Assembly (NCBI GenBank): GCA_003222395.1
Contig: QHWB01000062.1
Location: 62,001-126,000, forward strand
Origin: Acidobacteriota bacterium
GTDB taxonomy: Bacteria; Acidobacteriota; Vicinamibacteria; Vicinamibacterales; CAVVIG01
Direction of reading: 5' to 3'
DNA: 64,000 bases
Shown: one piece after another, positions 51,980 to 60,544 of the stretch
Layout of the letters: each line of letters starts with the position of its first letter
Numbering within the stretch: the first letter of the stretch is position 1
Program-made: the position numbers and the translations under genes
The notes under the pieces: model-generated
Database searches by the model: none
What the model saw: the letters and a program-made list of their open reading frames with translations, nothing else
What the model was told of the DNA's origin: nothing

Positions 51980-54033
51980 TGACCACGGTTTTTCAGCGCG
52001 TTCGCGTGGGGCCGTACGAGATCGTCCACGAGATCGGGCGCGGCGGCATGGCTGTCGTGTTTTTCGCGACCGACAGTCGGGACGGCCGCCGCGTGGCGCT
52101 CAAGCTGGTGCCGACCGGAACGGACCGCGACGCGCAGGAAGTCCTCGAGGCGGAGCGTTGGGGGGCGAAGCTTCAGGAGCAGTTCTGTCGCATCAGCCAG
52201 AACGTGCCCGTCGTGTACGAGCACGGCACCGAGGGCGGATATTTCTACATCGCGATGGAGTACCTCGACGGGCGAAATCTCTCGGAGATCGTCGCCGGTG
52301 GCCCTCTGGCGCCCGACCGTGCGGTCGGCATCGCGATTCAGCTGTGTCATTTCCTCGAAGCGGCACACGGCTTCGAAGCGACGGTCGACGGCCGCAAGCT
52401 TCGCTCGCTACTGCACGGCGATTTGAAGCCGCGGAACATCCGCGTGCTGTGGGCCGACAAGATCAAGATCCTCGACTTTGGAATCGCCAAGGCGCTTTCG
52501 CTGAGCCGGAAGGTCACGCGCAACGACTTCGGCAGCATCACGTACTTGTCGCCCGAGCGGCTCGAGTCGGGCGAGATCGATACCTACTCGGACTTCTGGG
52601 CCGTCGGAGTGCTCTTGTACGAAATGGTCGGCGGCGTTCAGCCATTTCGGGCGCCGGACACGCGCCGACTCGAGCAGCGGATCAGATCGCTGCAACCTCC
52701 CGATCCCTTGGGGCCGCCATGTCCTCCGGCGTTGCAGGCCATCGTGGCCAAGCTCCTCGCGGGGCATCCCGCCGATCGATACGGCGATGCCCGCGCGATT
52801 CGCGAGGATCTCGAATGCCTCATGTCCGGACGCGTCACTCAGGCCGAACGTGAAGGATGGCCGGCCGGTGGAATGCAGCACGACGAGCCTCCGACGAGGC
52901 GCACGCAGCCGTCGGCGCAGATGGATGAGGAAGCGACGCGCCGAACATCCCGAGTCGAGACGGAATCGCAAACGACGGCGCCTTCGTCGGCGAACGTCAT
53001 CTTTCGGCCTCCCGAACCGCAGGCGACGAGGACGCAGAGCCGCGCAGGCCGCCGATATCTGCGAGCGGCGCTCCTTCTGCTCGCTCTGTCCATCATCGGA
53101 AACGAGCTGAGGGTTGCGTCGCGCGCGGAGCGACTCAAGGCGGAAGTGCCGACGGTCGAGCTCGACGGCATCGGTCGGCTCTGGGACGGATACCACGCGC
53201 TCACCGCGCGAAGCCTCAGAGTCGGCAGCGCGGGCCTGGAGCGTGCGCTGACGAATCAGACCGCCATGCTGGCGGACCGCATCATCGGAAACTATCGAAC
53301 GCCGGTCCCCAGCGTGCGGGAGACTCAGTGGAAGATGGCCCGCGAGGCGCTCGCGCAGGCGCTGGCGGTCAATCCGAACGACCGTCAGCTGAAGGGCGCC
53401 TTGCGATACTGCGACGGTCACCTTCACCGGATCAACGGCGAGGCACGGAAGACGCACAAGCAGAACGCGGAGGCGCAGCACGAATTCACCGACGCGGTCT
53501 CCGCATTCCGCGAGGCAGCCGAGCTCCGTCCTGACTGGCCCGATCCGTTTCTCGGCCTCATGCGAACGTTCATCTACGGCCTCGAAGACGTCGACCGCGG
53601 CGCCGATGCGTTGAAGCAGGCGCAGCGCCTCGGGTACACGGCAGGGGATCGCGAGACCGTGCAGCTGGCCGACGGATATCGTTCCCGTGCAACGGCCTTC
53701 GCGCGCACGGCGCGGACGCTGAGTGGCATGGCGGTGGAACAGGAATACCTCACGCGGGCGACGGAAGCGTATCGGCAGGCCATCGATCTGTATTCGAAGG
53801 TGCTCGGGTACGCGGACGCTCCGCGCAGCCTGCGGGCCGCGCAGCGCGGGCTCGAACAAGTGGAGCAGCGGAGGGTCGAGTTGTCGGGCGCCTCGGTTCG
53901 ACCACCGTCACCGCAGGCGGTTCGACCGGCGTCACCGCAGGCGGTTCAACCAATCTCACCGCAGGCGCGAAGCTCCTCGCCTTTTCAATCGCCGGTTGGA
54001 GTGTCGCCGCGTTTCCACGGGCTGGCGCCATGA
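51976..54033 (+). CDS. Transmembrane Ser/Thr protein kinase with extracytoplasmic repeat domain
   Basis: 685 aa. Kinase domain residues ~10-285: Gly loop GRGGMAVVF (21-29), catalytic Lys43, HGDLKPRN (147-154; the usual HRD Arg is Gly, so a non-RD kinase), DFG 167-169, then a GSITYLSPE activation-segment end. A Thr-rich juxtamembrane part follows (PPTRRTQPS, EEATRRTSRVETESQTT), then one TM (about 361-377). The outer region (~390-640) is helical with TPR-like segments (AREALAQALAVNPNDRQLKG, AVSAFREAAELRPDWPDPFL, LTRATEAYRQAIDLYSKVLG) and ends in three SPQAV repeats. It overlaps the phosphatase and SEDS-PBP genes by 4 nt each. It likely phosphorylates FHA-binding threonines in the operon's proteins. 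Confidence 0.94.
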   Translation: MMTTVFQRVRVGPYEIVHEIGRGGMAVVFFATDSRDGRRVALKLVPTGTDRDAQEVLEAERWGAKLQEQFCRISQNVPVVYEHGTEGGYFYIAMEYLDGRNLSEIVAGGPLAPDRAVGIAIQLCHFLEAAHGFEATVDGRKLRSLLHGDLKPRNIRVLWADKIKILDFGIAKALSLSRKVTRNDFGSITYLSPERLESGEIDTYSDFWAVGVLLYEMVGGVQPFRAPDTRRLEQRIRSLQPPDPLGPPCPPALQAIVAKLLAGHPADRYGDARAIREDLECLMSGRVTQAEREGWPAGGMQHDEPPTRRTQPSAQMDEEATRRTSRVETESQTTAPSSANVIFRPPEPQATRTQSRAGRRYLRAALLLLALSIIGNELRVASRAERLKAEVPTVELDGIGRLWDGYHALTARSLRVGSAGLERALTNQTAMLADRIIGNYRTPVPSVRETQWKMAREALAQALAVNPNDRQLKGALRYCDGHLHRINGEARKTHKQNAEAQHEFTDAVSAFREAAELRPDWPDPFLGLMRTFIYGLEDVDRGADALKQAQRLGYTAGDRETVQLADGYRSRATAFARTARTLSGMAVEQEYLTRATEAYRQAIDLYSKVLGYADAPRSLRAAQRGLEQVEQRRVELSGASVRPPSPQAVRPASPQAVQPISPQARSSSPFQSPVGVSPRFHGLAP
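53896..53967 (+). repeat. Three 24-nt tandem repeats near the kinase 3' end
   Basis: Units at 53896-53919, 53920-53943 and 53944-53967 share a CACCGCAGGCGGTT core and encode the Pro-rich series RPPSPQAV, RPASPQAV, QPISPQA in the periplasmic tail of the kinase. Similar Pro-rich tails contact peptidoglycan or span the wall. Confidence 0.85.
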
Positions 54034-57000
54034 CCGTGACCTACACGGCCGCCACCGAACGGGACGGGCGACGAACGCAGCACTGGACGGATCGATTCGA
54101 TCTCTCAGCGATCTCGATGGCGGCAACGTCGTGCGTCGCGATCCTGGCGATTGCGCTGGCCTATGCGGGACGCACGAGCGTCTTCGACAGCTCGGAGCGC
54201 GCGGCCGCCGCCGTTCGGCCGATCAACTTGAACACGGTGGCCGACGCCGCACCGCTCGAAGCTGCGATGGAGACGGTCTTTTCCGACGTGAACGATCGGC
54301 GTCTGGCGGCGCAGCAGCTGTTTCGATTCCTCGTCGACGAACGACAGCAGAAGCGCCCGCTGCCGAATGTGGGCGCGATCGCGCCGCTGTTCGGTACAGC
54401 GGTCCTTGCGAAACTGAAACCGTTTCTCAGCGTTCGAACGCGCGGAGAGTTCCGGCGCCAGGTGTTGCTGTTCACGTGTATCTACATTCTGGCCTTTCAT
54501 GTCGCGATGCTCGTGTGGCGGCTGCGCGGCATCCGAACCGATCCGCTGCTGGTCGCGGTCGCGCATCTGCTGACGGCGATCGGTTTTGCCGTCCTCCTCA
54601 GTCGCGCCGATCCGTTGCGCGACAGCCTGACGTTCGTCCGCTTCGCGGAAGGCGCGGTCATCGGTCTCGTGGTGATGACGGCCGTGTCGCTCGTCGACTT
54701 CGGCGCCGCGGGGTTCGTGAAGCTGAGTTACTTGCCGCTCATCGTCGCGTTGTCTCTGTCGGCGCTGCTGATCCTTTTCGGTTCCGGTCCGGGAACGAGC
54801 AGCGCGAAGGTCAATCTGGGCCCGGTGCAGCCGATTGAAGCGATCCGTTTGCTGCTCGCGCTGTTTCTCGCAGGCCTCTTCGCCCGCCGATGGGAATTGC
54901 TCAGGGAGCTCCACAGCTCGGCGCTCCGGAATTCGCGATGGACGCGATGGGTCAACTTGCCGCGCGGTGAGTACGTCTTGCCGGTCCTGGCCGGCGTGGG
55001 CCTGGCGCTCGTCTTCTTCTTTCTTCAGAAAGATCTGGGTCCGGCCCTGTTTCTCTGCTGCGTCTTTCTCGCCACGTACGTCGTCGCGCGCGGCCGCGTG
55101 GGGATGGCGATCGCCGGCCTGGCGCTGTTGATTCTCGGTTTCTATGCCGGGTATCACCTGCACATCTCGCAGACGCTCGCAGAGCGCGTCCGCATGTGGC
55201 AGTCGCCGTGGGACAACGCAGTTCTCGGCGGCGATCAGGTGACGCACGCCGTCTGGGGCCTGGCGACGGGCGGATCGTTTGGAACCGGTCTCGGTCTCGG
55301 TGATACCCGCTATCTACCGGCCGGCCACACGGATCTCATCCTCGCTGCGATAGGAGAGGAGCTTGGCGCCGCAGGGCTGATGCTCGTTGCCGTCTTGTAC
55401 GCGATTCTCGCGTGGCGCGGCATTCGCATCGGACGGCTGGCGCGGAACGACTACGGCTTTTTCCTCGCCACGGCTCTCACGCTGTTCCTGATCGTACCCG
55501 CGTTGATCATGGCGTCGGGCATCCTTGGGGTGACGCCGCTCACGGGCGTCGTGACGCCGTTTCTGAGCTACGGCGGGTCGGCGATGGTCGCGAACTTCTG
55601 CGCGCTGGGAATGCTGGCGGCGATCCACGCCGACCGCCACCCTTCGGGCGATTTCGAGCCGTTCCGCATCCCGATCGCGTGGGTCGGGGCCTCGCTCGGT
55701 CTCGTTGCGCTGGTTCTTCTTGCCGTGGCGATCGACATACAGATCGTCCATGCCGACGACTACGTCATCAGGCCTCATCTCGGCACTCAAGCCGACGGAG
55801 GACGACGGTTCGAATACAACCCGCGCGTGCTGGACCTCGTCCGGCTCATGCCGCGCGGAACCATCTACGATCGCCAGGGTGTGCCGTTGGCCACTGACGA
55901 TCCAAAGGTGATCGCAGTCGCGCGACAGGCGTACGCGAAGCTCGGCGTGTCGCTGACCGAAGCATGTCCGATCTCCGGCGAACGATGCTATCCGCTCGGC
56001 GGCGCGGCGTTCCATCTGCTCGGAGACGCGCGAACGCGCATGAACTGGAGCGCGCCCAACTCGTCGTACATCGAGCGCGATGCTGAAAATCAGCTGCGTG
56101 GCTTCGACGACCATGCGGAAGCCATTCAGACGACGGATTCGGCCGGCAGACCGATGCTGACGATTCGGCGCGATTACCGCGACGTCATCCCTGCGCTGCG
56201 ACATCGCCACGATCAGACCAACGCGGCGTTCGCTCGATTCCGGAGCCCGCACGATGTGCGCCTGACGATCGACGCGAACCTGCAGCTTCGCGTTGCCGCC
56301 ATCGTCGCAGCGTACGCGCAGAAGATGGCAGGCAAAGCGGCTGCGGTCGTGCTCGATCCGGATACGGGCGAACTGCTGGCCAGCGCCAGCTATCCGTGGC
56401 CGGCGTCGTCAGCGGCATTCCGACCGGAAGGCGGGACCGACGTGCTGTTGGACCGCGCGCGCTACGGATTGTACCCGCCGGGATCCACGTTCAAGCTGGT
56501 GACGGCCTCGGCGGCGCTCCGTCAGCATGTCGATCCGCGCAGAACGACGTTCACGTGCGCGCGGCTGCCCGATGGGCGGGTCGGCGCGAAAATCAACGGC
56601 TGGAATCGACCGATCCGCGACGACGTGTTGGACGCGCACCCGCACGGGACGATCGACGTGCACGACGGCTTCGTGCATTCCTGCAACGCATTCTTCGCGC
56701 AGCTCGCGGTCAAGGTCGGATCGCAGCCGCTTCTCGACGCCGCCAATCGACTGGGGATTTCGCTGACGCCGGCGCCGGACGTCGTTGCGCGTGTGCGCCA
56801 GACGCTTCCACAGATCGGTTATGGGCAGGGGGATGTGGTCGCGACGCCGCTGAGGATGGCTCGTGTGGCTGCAGCCGTCGCGTCGAACGGGGTCCTGCGC
56901 GAGACGCGCTGCGATCAGGAGGAAGCTGCGGGCGGAGCAACCGAGCGGTTCCTGAACGGCAACGACGCACGCGTGCTCGCCGGCTACATGCGCGATGTGG

Positions 57001-57245
57001 TCCTCAGCGGCACAGGCCGCGTACTACGGAACCATCCCGGACGAATTGCGGGCAAAACCGGAACGGCGCAACTCGATGGCCGACCTTCTCACGGCTGGTT
57101 CGTCGGCTTCGCGCCCTTCGGTCCCGCAACCCGCCGGATTGCCTTTGCCGTGCTCATCGAGAACGCCGGATACGGAGGAGGCAGCGCGGCTCCCGCTGCC
57201 GGAGAGATCGTCAGCGCTGCCGCCCTCGCCGGGCTGATGAAATGA
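54030..57245 (+). CDS. SEDS (RodA/FtsW) glycosyltransferase fused to a class B penicillin-binding protein
   Basis: 1071 aa; overlaps the kinase stop by ATGA. One TM near 30-47, then residues ~145-535 are a SEDS polymerase: SAKVNLGPVQPIEAIRLLLA, FLQKDLGPALFL with the key Asp335, AGHTDLILAAIGEELGAAGL and LTGVVTPFLSYGGSAMVANF. One further TM (~550-570) leads to an outer part. Residues ~590-730 form a reduced pedestal (MPRGTIYDRQGVPLATDD), and ~740-1070 a transpeptidase with all three motifs: SxxK at 819-822 (PPGSTFKL), SxN at 884-886 (HSCNAFF) and KTG at 1009-1011 (GKTGTAQ). It should polymerise lipid II and cross-link strands in one chain. Normally RodA/PBP2 or FtsW/FtsI are separate proteins. 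Confidence 0.94.
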   Translation: MTVTYTAATERDGRRTQHWTDRFDLSAISMAATSCVAILAIALAYAGRTSVFDSSERAAAAVRPINLNTVADAAPLEAAMETVFSDVNDRRLAAQQLFRFLVDERQQKRPLPNVGAIAPLFGTAVLAKLKPFLSVRTRGEFRRQVLLFTCIYILAFHVAMLVWRLRGIRTDPLLVAVAHLLTAIGFAVLLSRADPLRDSLTFVRFAEGAVIGLVVMTAVSLVDFGAAGFVKLSYLPLIVALSLSALLILFGSGPGTSSAKVNLGPVQPIEAIRLLLALFLAGLFARRWELLRELHSSALRNSRWTRWVNLPRGEYVLPVLAGVGLALVFFFLQKDLGPALFLCCVFLATYVVARGRVGMAIAGLALLILGFYAGYHLHISQTLAERVRMWQSPWDNAVLGGDQVTHAVWGLATGGSFGTGLGLGDTRYLPAGHTDLILAAIGEELGAAGLMLVAVLYAILAWRGIRIGRLARNDYGFFLATALTLFLIVPALIMASGILGVTPLTGVVTPFLSYGGSAMVANFCALGMLAAIHADRHPSGDFEPFRIPIAWVGASLGLVALVLLAVAIDIQIVHADDYVIRPHLGTQADGGRRFEYNPRVLDLVRLMPRGTIYDRQGVPLATDDPKVIAVARQAYAKLGVSLTEACPISGERCYPLGGAAFHLLGDARTRMNWSAPNSSYIERDAENQLRGFDDHAEAIQTTDSAGRPMLTIRRDYRDVIPALRHRHDQTNAAFARFRSPHDVRLTIDANLQLRVAAIVAAYAQKMAGKAAAVVLDPDTGELLASASYPWPASSAAFRPEGGTDVLLDRARYGLYPPGSTFKLVTASAALRQHVDPRRTTFTCARLPDGRVGAKINGWNRPIRDDVLDAHPHGTIDVHDGFVHSCNAFFAQLAVKVGSQPLLDAANRLGISLTPAPDVVARVRQTLPQIGYGQGDVVATPLRMARVAAAVASNGVLRETRCDQEEAAGGATERFLNGNDARVLAGYMRDVVLSGTGRVLRNHPGRIAGKTGTAQLDGRPSHGWFVGFAPFGPATRRIAFAVLIENAGYGGGSAAPAAGEIVSAAALAGLMK

Positions 57246-57251
57246 ACTGAC

Positions 57252-58076
57252 ATGGATCTTCTGGGAAAAGCTCGAAGGCTCGAATCGACGATCGCCGCAA
57301 GGCTCGACGAGGCCGCGAGGGGGCTCGTCCGATCGCGCCCGCGTGAGCCGCTCGAGATCGTTCATGCGATTCTCGATGCACTCGACCAGGAGATCGAGCC
57401 AACCGGCCGCGGGACGCGCGTGTTTCCGTTCAACCGAATCGAGATCTCGGTTGTGGCGCCATCGCCCGAGGCACGCGGGCGGCTCGAAGCCGTGTTCGAA
57501 GGCGACACGCCTCTGCGGACGAGGATCGTCGAGCGGCTGCAGTCGGCCGGATGCTCGCCGACGGAGGTCGCCGTCGCGATCCATTACGTCGATCGCGCAG
57601 AGGCGAACTGGCGCGCGCCGGAATTCGATCTGCAGTTCGCGCGCGTCGCGGAGCCGGACGTCGAGAATCCGGAGCACGACTCGAAACCGGCCCGGATCGA
57701 AATCACAGCGCTGCGCGGCGTGACCGAACGGTGGACGTATTCACTCGCCGCCGCGCGCATCGATCTGGGCCGGTGCACGGAAGTGCGGGACAGCCGTAAC
57801 AGACTCATCAGAACCAATCACGTCGTCTTCACCGAAGGGTCGGCCGACGTCAACCAGACCGTTTCCAGACAGCATGCGCATATTACGTACGAGCCGAGCA
57901 CCGGCCACTTCCGATTGCACGACGACGGCAGCGGACACGGGACGGAGATCGTGCGCGAGGGCAGAACCATTTCGGTGCCACGAGGGTCGCGCGGCGTCCG
58001 TCTTCAATCGGCAGATGAGATTGTTCTCGGTGAGGCGCGATTGCGAATCAAATTTCCGAGAGATGGAGATCGGTAG
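57252..58076 (+). CDS. FhaA-like FHA-domain protein (second)
   Basis: 274 aa, 6 nt after the SEDS-PBP gene. Residues ~1-125 resemble the DUF3662/FhaA N-terminal domain (LVRSRPREPLEIVHAILDAL, TRVFPFNRIEISVVAPSPEA). The C-terminal ~120 residues are an FHA domain: AARIDLGRCTEVRDSRNRLI, VNQTVSRQHAHITYEPSTGH, FRLHDDGSGHGTEIVREGRT. The SRQH core is present, but the usual N-G after the strand reads GSGHGTEI, so phosphothreonine binding may differ. It closes the operon; the desaturase gene converges on it 86 nt on. Two FhaA-like proteins flanking the set suggests scaffolding at both ends (inference). Confidence 0.9.
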   Translation: MDLLGKARRLESTIAARLDEAARGLVRSRPREPLEIVHAILDALDQEIEPTGRGTRVFPFNRIEISVVAPSPEARGRLEAVFEGDTPLRTRIVERLQSAGCSPTEVAVAIHYVDRAEANWRAPEFDLQFARVAEPDVENPEHDSKPARIEITALRGVTERWTYSLAAARIDLGRCTEVRDSRNRLIRTNHVVFTEGSADVNQTVSRQHAHITYEPSTGHFRLHDDGSGHGTEIVREGRTISVPRGSRGVRLQSADEIVLGEARLRIKFPRDGDR

Positions 58077-58162
58077 ATCGTATTTCATGAACGCGTAGCG
58101 CGAGCCTTTCAGGCGGGCGTCGGTCGCGCGGCAAAGTCGGCCACTCGGCTGAAAGCCTCACG

Positions 58163-59221
58163 CTACAGCCTGCTCCGGCGGGAGCGGCGGACGAGGTCGC
58201 GCAGGAGCGGCGAGAACCCGCGCTCGACGGTCGCCCGGTACGGCGCGTCGCCGCCGAGCGTGGCCACCAGCCGGCGGTGGGCACGGCCGAGATTGTGGTA
58301 CGGCAGCGACGGAATCCAGTGGTGGAGCGCGTGGAAGCGCAATCCGAGCGGCGCCACCAGCGTGTGGCCGATGATGAGCATCCTCCGTCCCCTGCCGCCG
58401 TCGATCGTGCACGAGTCAACCAGCTGATCGATCATTCTCAACTCGCCCTCGTCGCGGTCGTATCGATGTGCCGCGAGCGTTCGCACGGCGTTCACGCCTG
58501 ACGCAACGGCGACCGTTGCAGCCCAGCATGCGAAGGCCGACGTCGGCAGATGGCCGTTCCACCACAACGACACCCCCATCCATACCACGGCGCACGCAGC
58601 GGCTTCTTCAACGCGGCCTGCGGCGGAGATTGGCGCGCGCCTCACGAAGCGGGGGTTGATGGCGAGCGCAGAGGCTCGCTCGCGAACCATGCGTCCGAGC
58701 GGCGGCACGATCCACGAAACCGGTGCAAGCACGCCAAACCGCACGGCCAGCGCGAGCGGCGCCAGCAGCGAGGCGCCGAGCGAGATGAGGATGAGGATAG
58801 GGCGGCGGCGTCCGTACGGAAAGTACTCGGGGTCCGCTTCAGTGCCGTAAGAGCGTTGCCGATGATGCTCGGTGTGCACGCCTTCGTAGAGGAATGCCGG
58901 AATCAGCAGCGGCACGCCGACGAGCGCACTGCACGCAAGCCTGAACCACGGCACGTCGCGTCGAGCCAGGTGCGTGAGCTCGTGGATGAACAGGACAGCG
59001 CGGTACAACGCGAGCATCGCGACCGCGAGGAACGCCGCGCGGTCCAGCGCGGATCGCGCGGCAACGGCCCATGCAAACGCCGCCCAGCCGATCGTCGCCG
59101 CGGCCAGCAGATCGGTCCAATAGATGGCGCGCGACGGCCGGAACCACTCGATCGGCAGCGCGTGGATCGCCTCGTCGATCGCGGAGATACGCCTCGACCC
59201 GGTTGCAAGGGACGACGACAC
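58163..59221 (-). CDS. Membrane fatty acid desaturase
   Basis: 352 aa from GTG 59221; the N-terminus is uncertain. A di-iron desaturase/hydroxylase with three His boxes: HELTH (RAVLFIHELTHLARRDVPWF), HTEHH (YEGVHTEHHRQRSYGTEADP) and HALHH (LGLRFHALHHWIPSLPYHNL), plus an extra AAHRYDRDE site. Six TM helices are visible (for example TDLLAAATIGWAAFAWAVAA, SLGASLLAPLALAVRFGVLA). The EADPEYFPYG stretch after box 2 is common in acyl-lipid or sphingolipid-type desaturases of soil bacteria. It would introduce a double bond or hydroxyl into membrane lipids with an external electron donor. The substrate is unknown. It stands alone. Confidence 0.92.
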   Translation of the reverse strand: MSSSLATGSRRISAIDEAIHALPIEWFRPSRAIYWTDLLAAATIGWAAFAWAVAARSALDRAAFLAVAMLALYRAVLFIHELTHLARRDVPWFRLACSALVGVPLLIPAFLYEGVHTEHHRQRSYGTEADPEYFPYGRRRPILILISLGASLLAPLALAVRFGVLAPVSWIVPPLGRMVRERASALAINPRFVRRAPISAAGRVEEAAACAVVWMGVSLWWNGHLPTSAFACWAATVAVASGVNAVRTLAAHRYDRDEGELRMIDQLVDSCTIDGGRGRRMLIIGHTLVAPLGLRFHALHHWIPSLPYHNLGRAHRRLVATLGGDAPYRATVERGFSPLLRDLVRRSRRSRL

Positions 59222-59812
59222 GGCGGCGCGTCATGCTATCACCGCTCCGCATGGCGTCGATCCTCGCCGCGCCAGCGTCGGTGTCGCGCTGGTAAGCAAT
59301 TCTTTATTTCGAGACGTGGCTAGCCTGCCGTCCGCGAAGAAACAGAAGTAAGCGGCGCGCGGCCCTGTCGTACTCGTCTACAAGGATCATCCTGGCGTGT
59401 GCGGAAGGGGTGGACAACAAAGTTGTCACGAAGCGGTTGCGGATGTCGGCAACGCGCCTTCTTCGCCCGCTGAGCTTGCCCGGCCGACGTCCTCGCGATC
59501 TTTGAGCTTCGGCAGCGGATCATCATCCGCAATGTGAGCCCAAGGCTTAGCGCGTCGCCGTAAACGCGCGCGGCATGGTCGCGGCAGACGAGTTCGTTGC
59601 CGCGAGAGTTGGTCCTTGGAACCGGGAGGGAAGGCGGCCGGCATGTGACGTGCTTCTTTGTTCGACTGGTCCCTGAGGATGAAGAACCAGGGCGATTACA
59701 GGCAAACTGTTCGCTATTTCTGCTGTGCGCGGGCCCATTCTGTCGCATAAGGCCCGATGATTTACTCCACGTGCTTCCTGGCTGATCAAGCTGCAAACAG
59801 GAGAAACAGCTC
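59222..59812. other. Divergent intergenic region, no convincing gene
   Basis: 591 nt between the divergent desaturase and PEP-CTERM genes. Open frames here have no recognisable motifs or ribosome sites and disagree between strands. The last 15 nt hold the AGGAG site of the PEP-CTERM gene (59799-59803). No repeats or strong hairpins seen. Confidence 0.5.
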
Positions 59813-60466
59813 ATGGGATCACTGACAAGAACCGGTTGCATAGTGGTTGGGGGTCTGCTGGGTGTGTCCGCAATAGTGCAGGCGGATCCGGTTGTTCTGA
59901 GGCCAGTGTCATTCCTCGAGATTGTCGATGAGGCGCCGATTGATGGCAGATTTCTTCGGGACGCGGTCGCCCAGAATGTAGCGCTTGGACCCAGCGCGGA
60001 GACACGCGTGTTCTACCAGTTCGCGCTGCCGGCCCTGCGCTCGGCTTTGCCGACGACGTTGTTCTTTTCTGTGAAGAGGGGCAGCGATGTGTTCAGTGAA
60101 TGCGCGTCGCTGAGCCCGTGTCCGGATTTGACGCGCGTCAACATCTTCGGTTACGCAGGCACTGGATCGATCACTCTCGCCGACTACAACGCCGGCTCAC
60201 TCCTAGGGTCGGTCACCAGGATTCCTGAGCGGGGTGGAACCATCAGCCTGGACGTGACAAATTTCATTTCCGGCCTGTTGTCGGCAAACAGCGACTTTGG
60301 CGGCGTCGTGCTGCGGCCCGGTTCGCTTGGTGCTTTGGAGTTCACCGATGCGCAAATCGCAGCCACTCCGGAACCGGGTTCGCTGACCCTTCTGACGCTC
60401 GCCGGCTTCGCGGCCGCGGCACGAAAGCGGGCGAGGCGTGCCGGCGCCAGGTCAGTACTGCACTGA
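59813..60466 (+). CDS. PEP-CTERM sorting-domain protein with DNRLRE-like mature domain
   Basis: 217 aa, ATG preceded by AGGAG. A signal peptide (MGSLTRTGCIVVGGLLGVSA, IVQAD) precedes a beta-rich domain (VFYQFALPALRSALPTTLFF, TLADYNAGSLLGSVTRIP, TISLDVTNFISGLLSANSDF, GGVVLRPGSLGALEFTDAQI), with a layout like the DNRLRE or jelly-roll domains found in exosortase substrates. The C-terminus is the sorting signal: ATPEPGSLTLLTLAGFAAAA then a basic RKRARRAGARS. One Cys pair (ECASLSPCPD) may form a disulfide. It should be exported and processed by an exosortase encoded elsewhere. Function of the mature protein unknown. Confidence 0.93.
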   Translation: MGSLTRTGCIVVGGLLGVSAIVQADPVVLRPVSFLEIVDEAPIDGRFLRDAVAQNVALGPSAETRVFYQFALPALRSALPTTLFFSVKRGSDVFSECASLSPCPDLTRVNIFGYAGTGSITLADYNAGSLLGSVTRIPERGGTISLDVTNFISGLLSANSDFGGVVLRPGSLGALEFTDAQIAATPEPGSLTLLTLAGFAAAARKRARRAGARSVLH

Positions 60467-60544
60467 TTCGCCGGCAAGTCCACGTGAGAGGACGGTCCCC
60501 GTATCGTTCTACTGTCGACCATCCTTGGCGGTCTCTTCGGCGAC

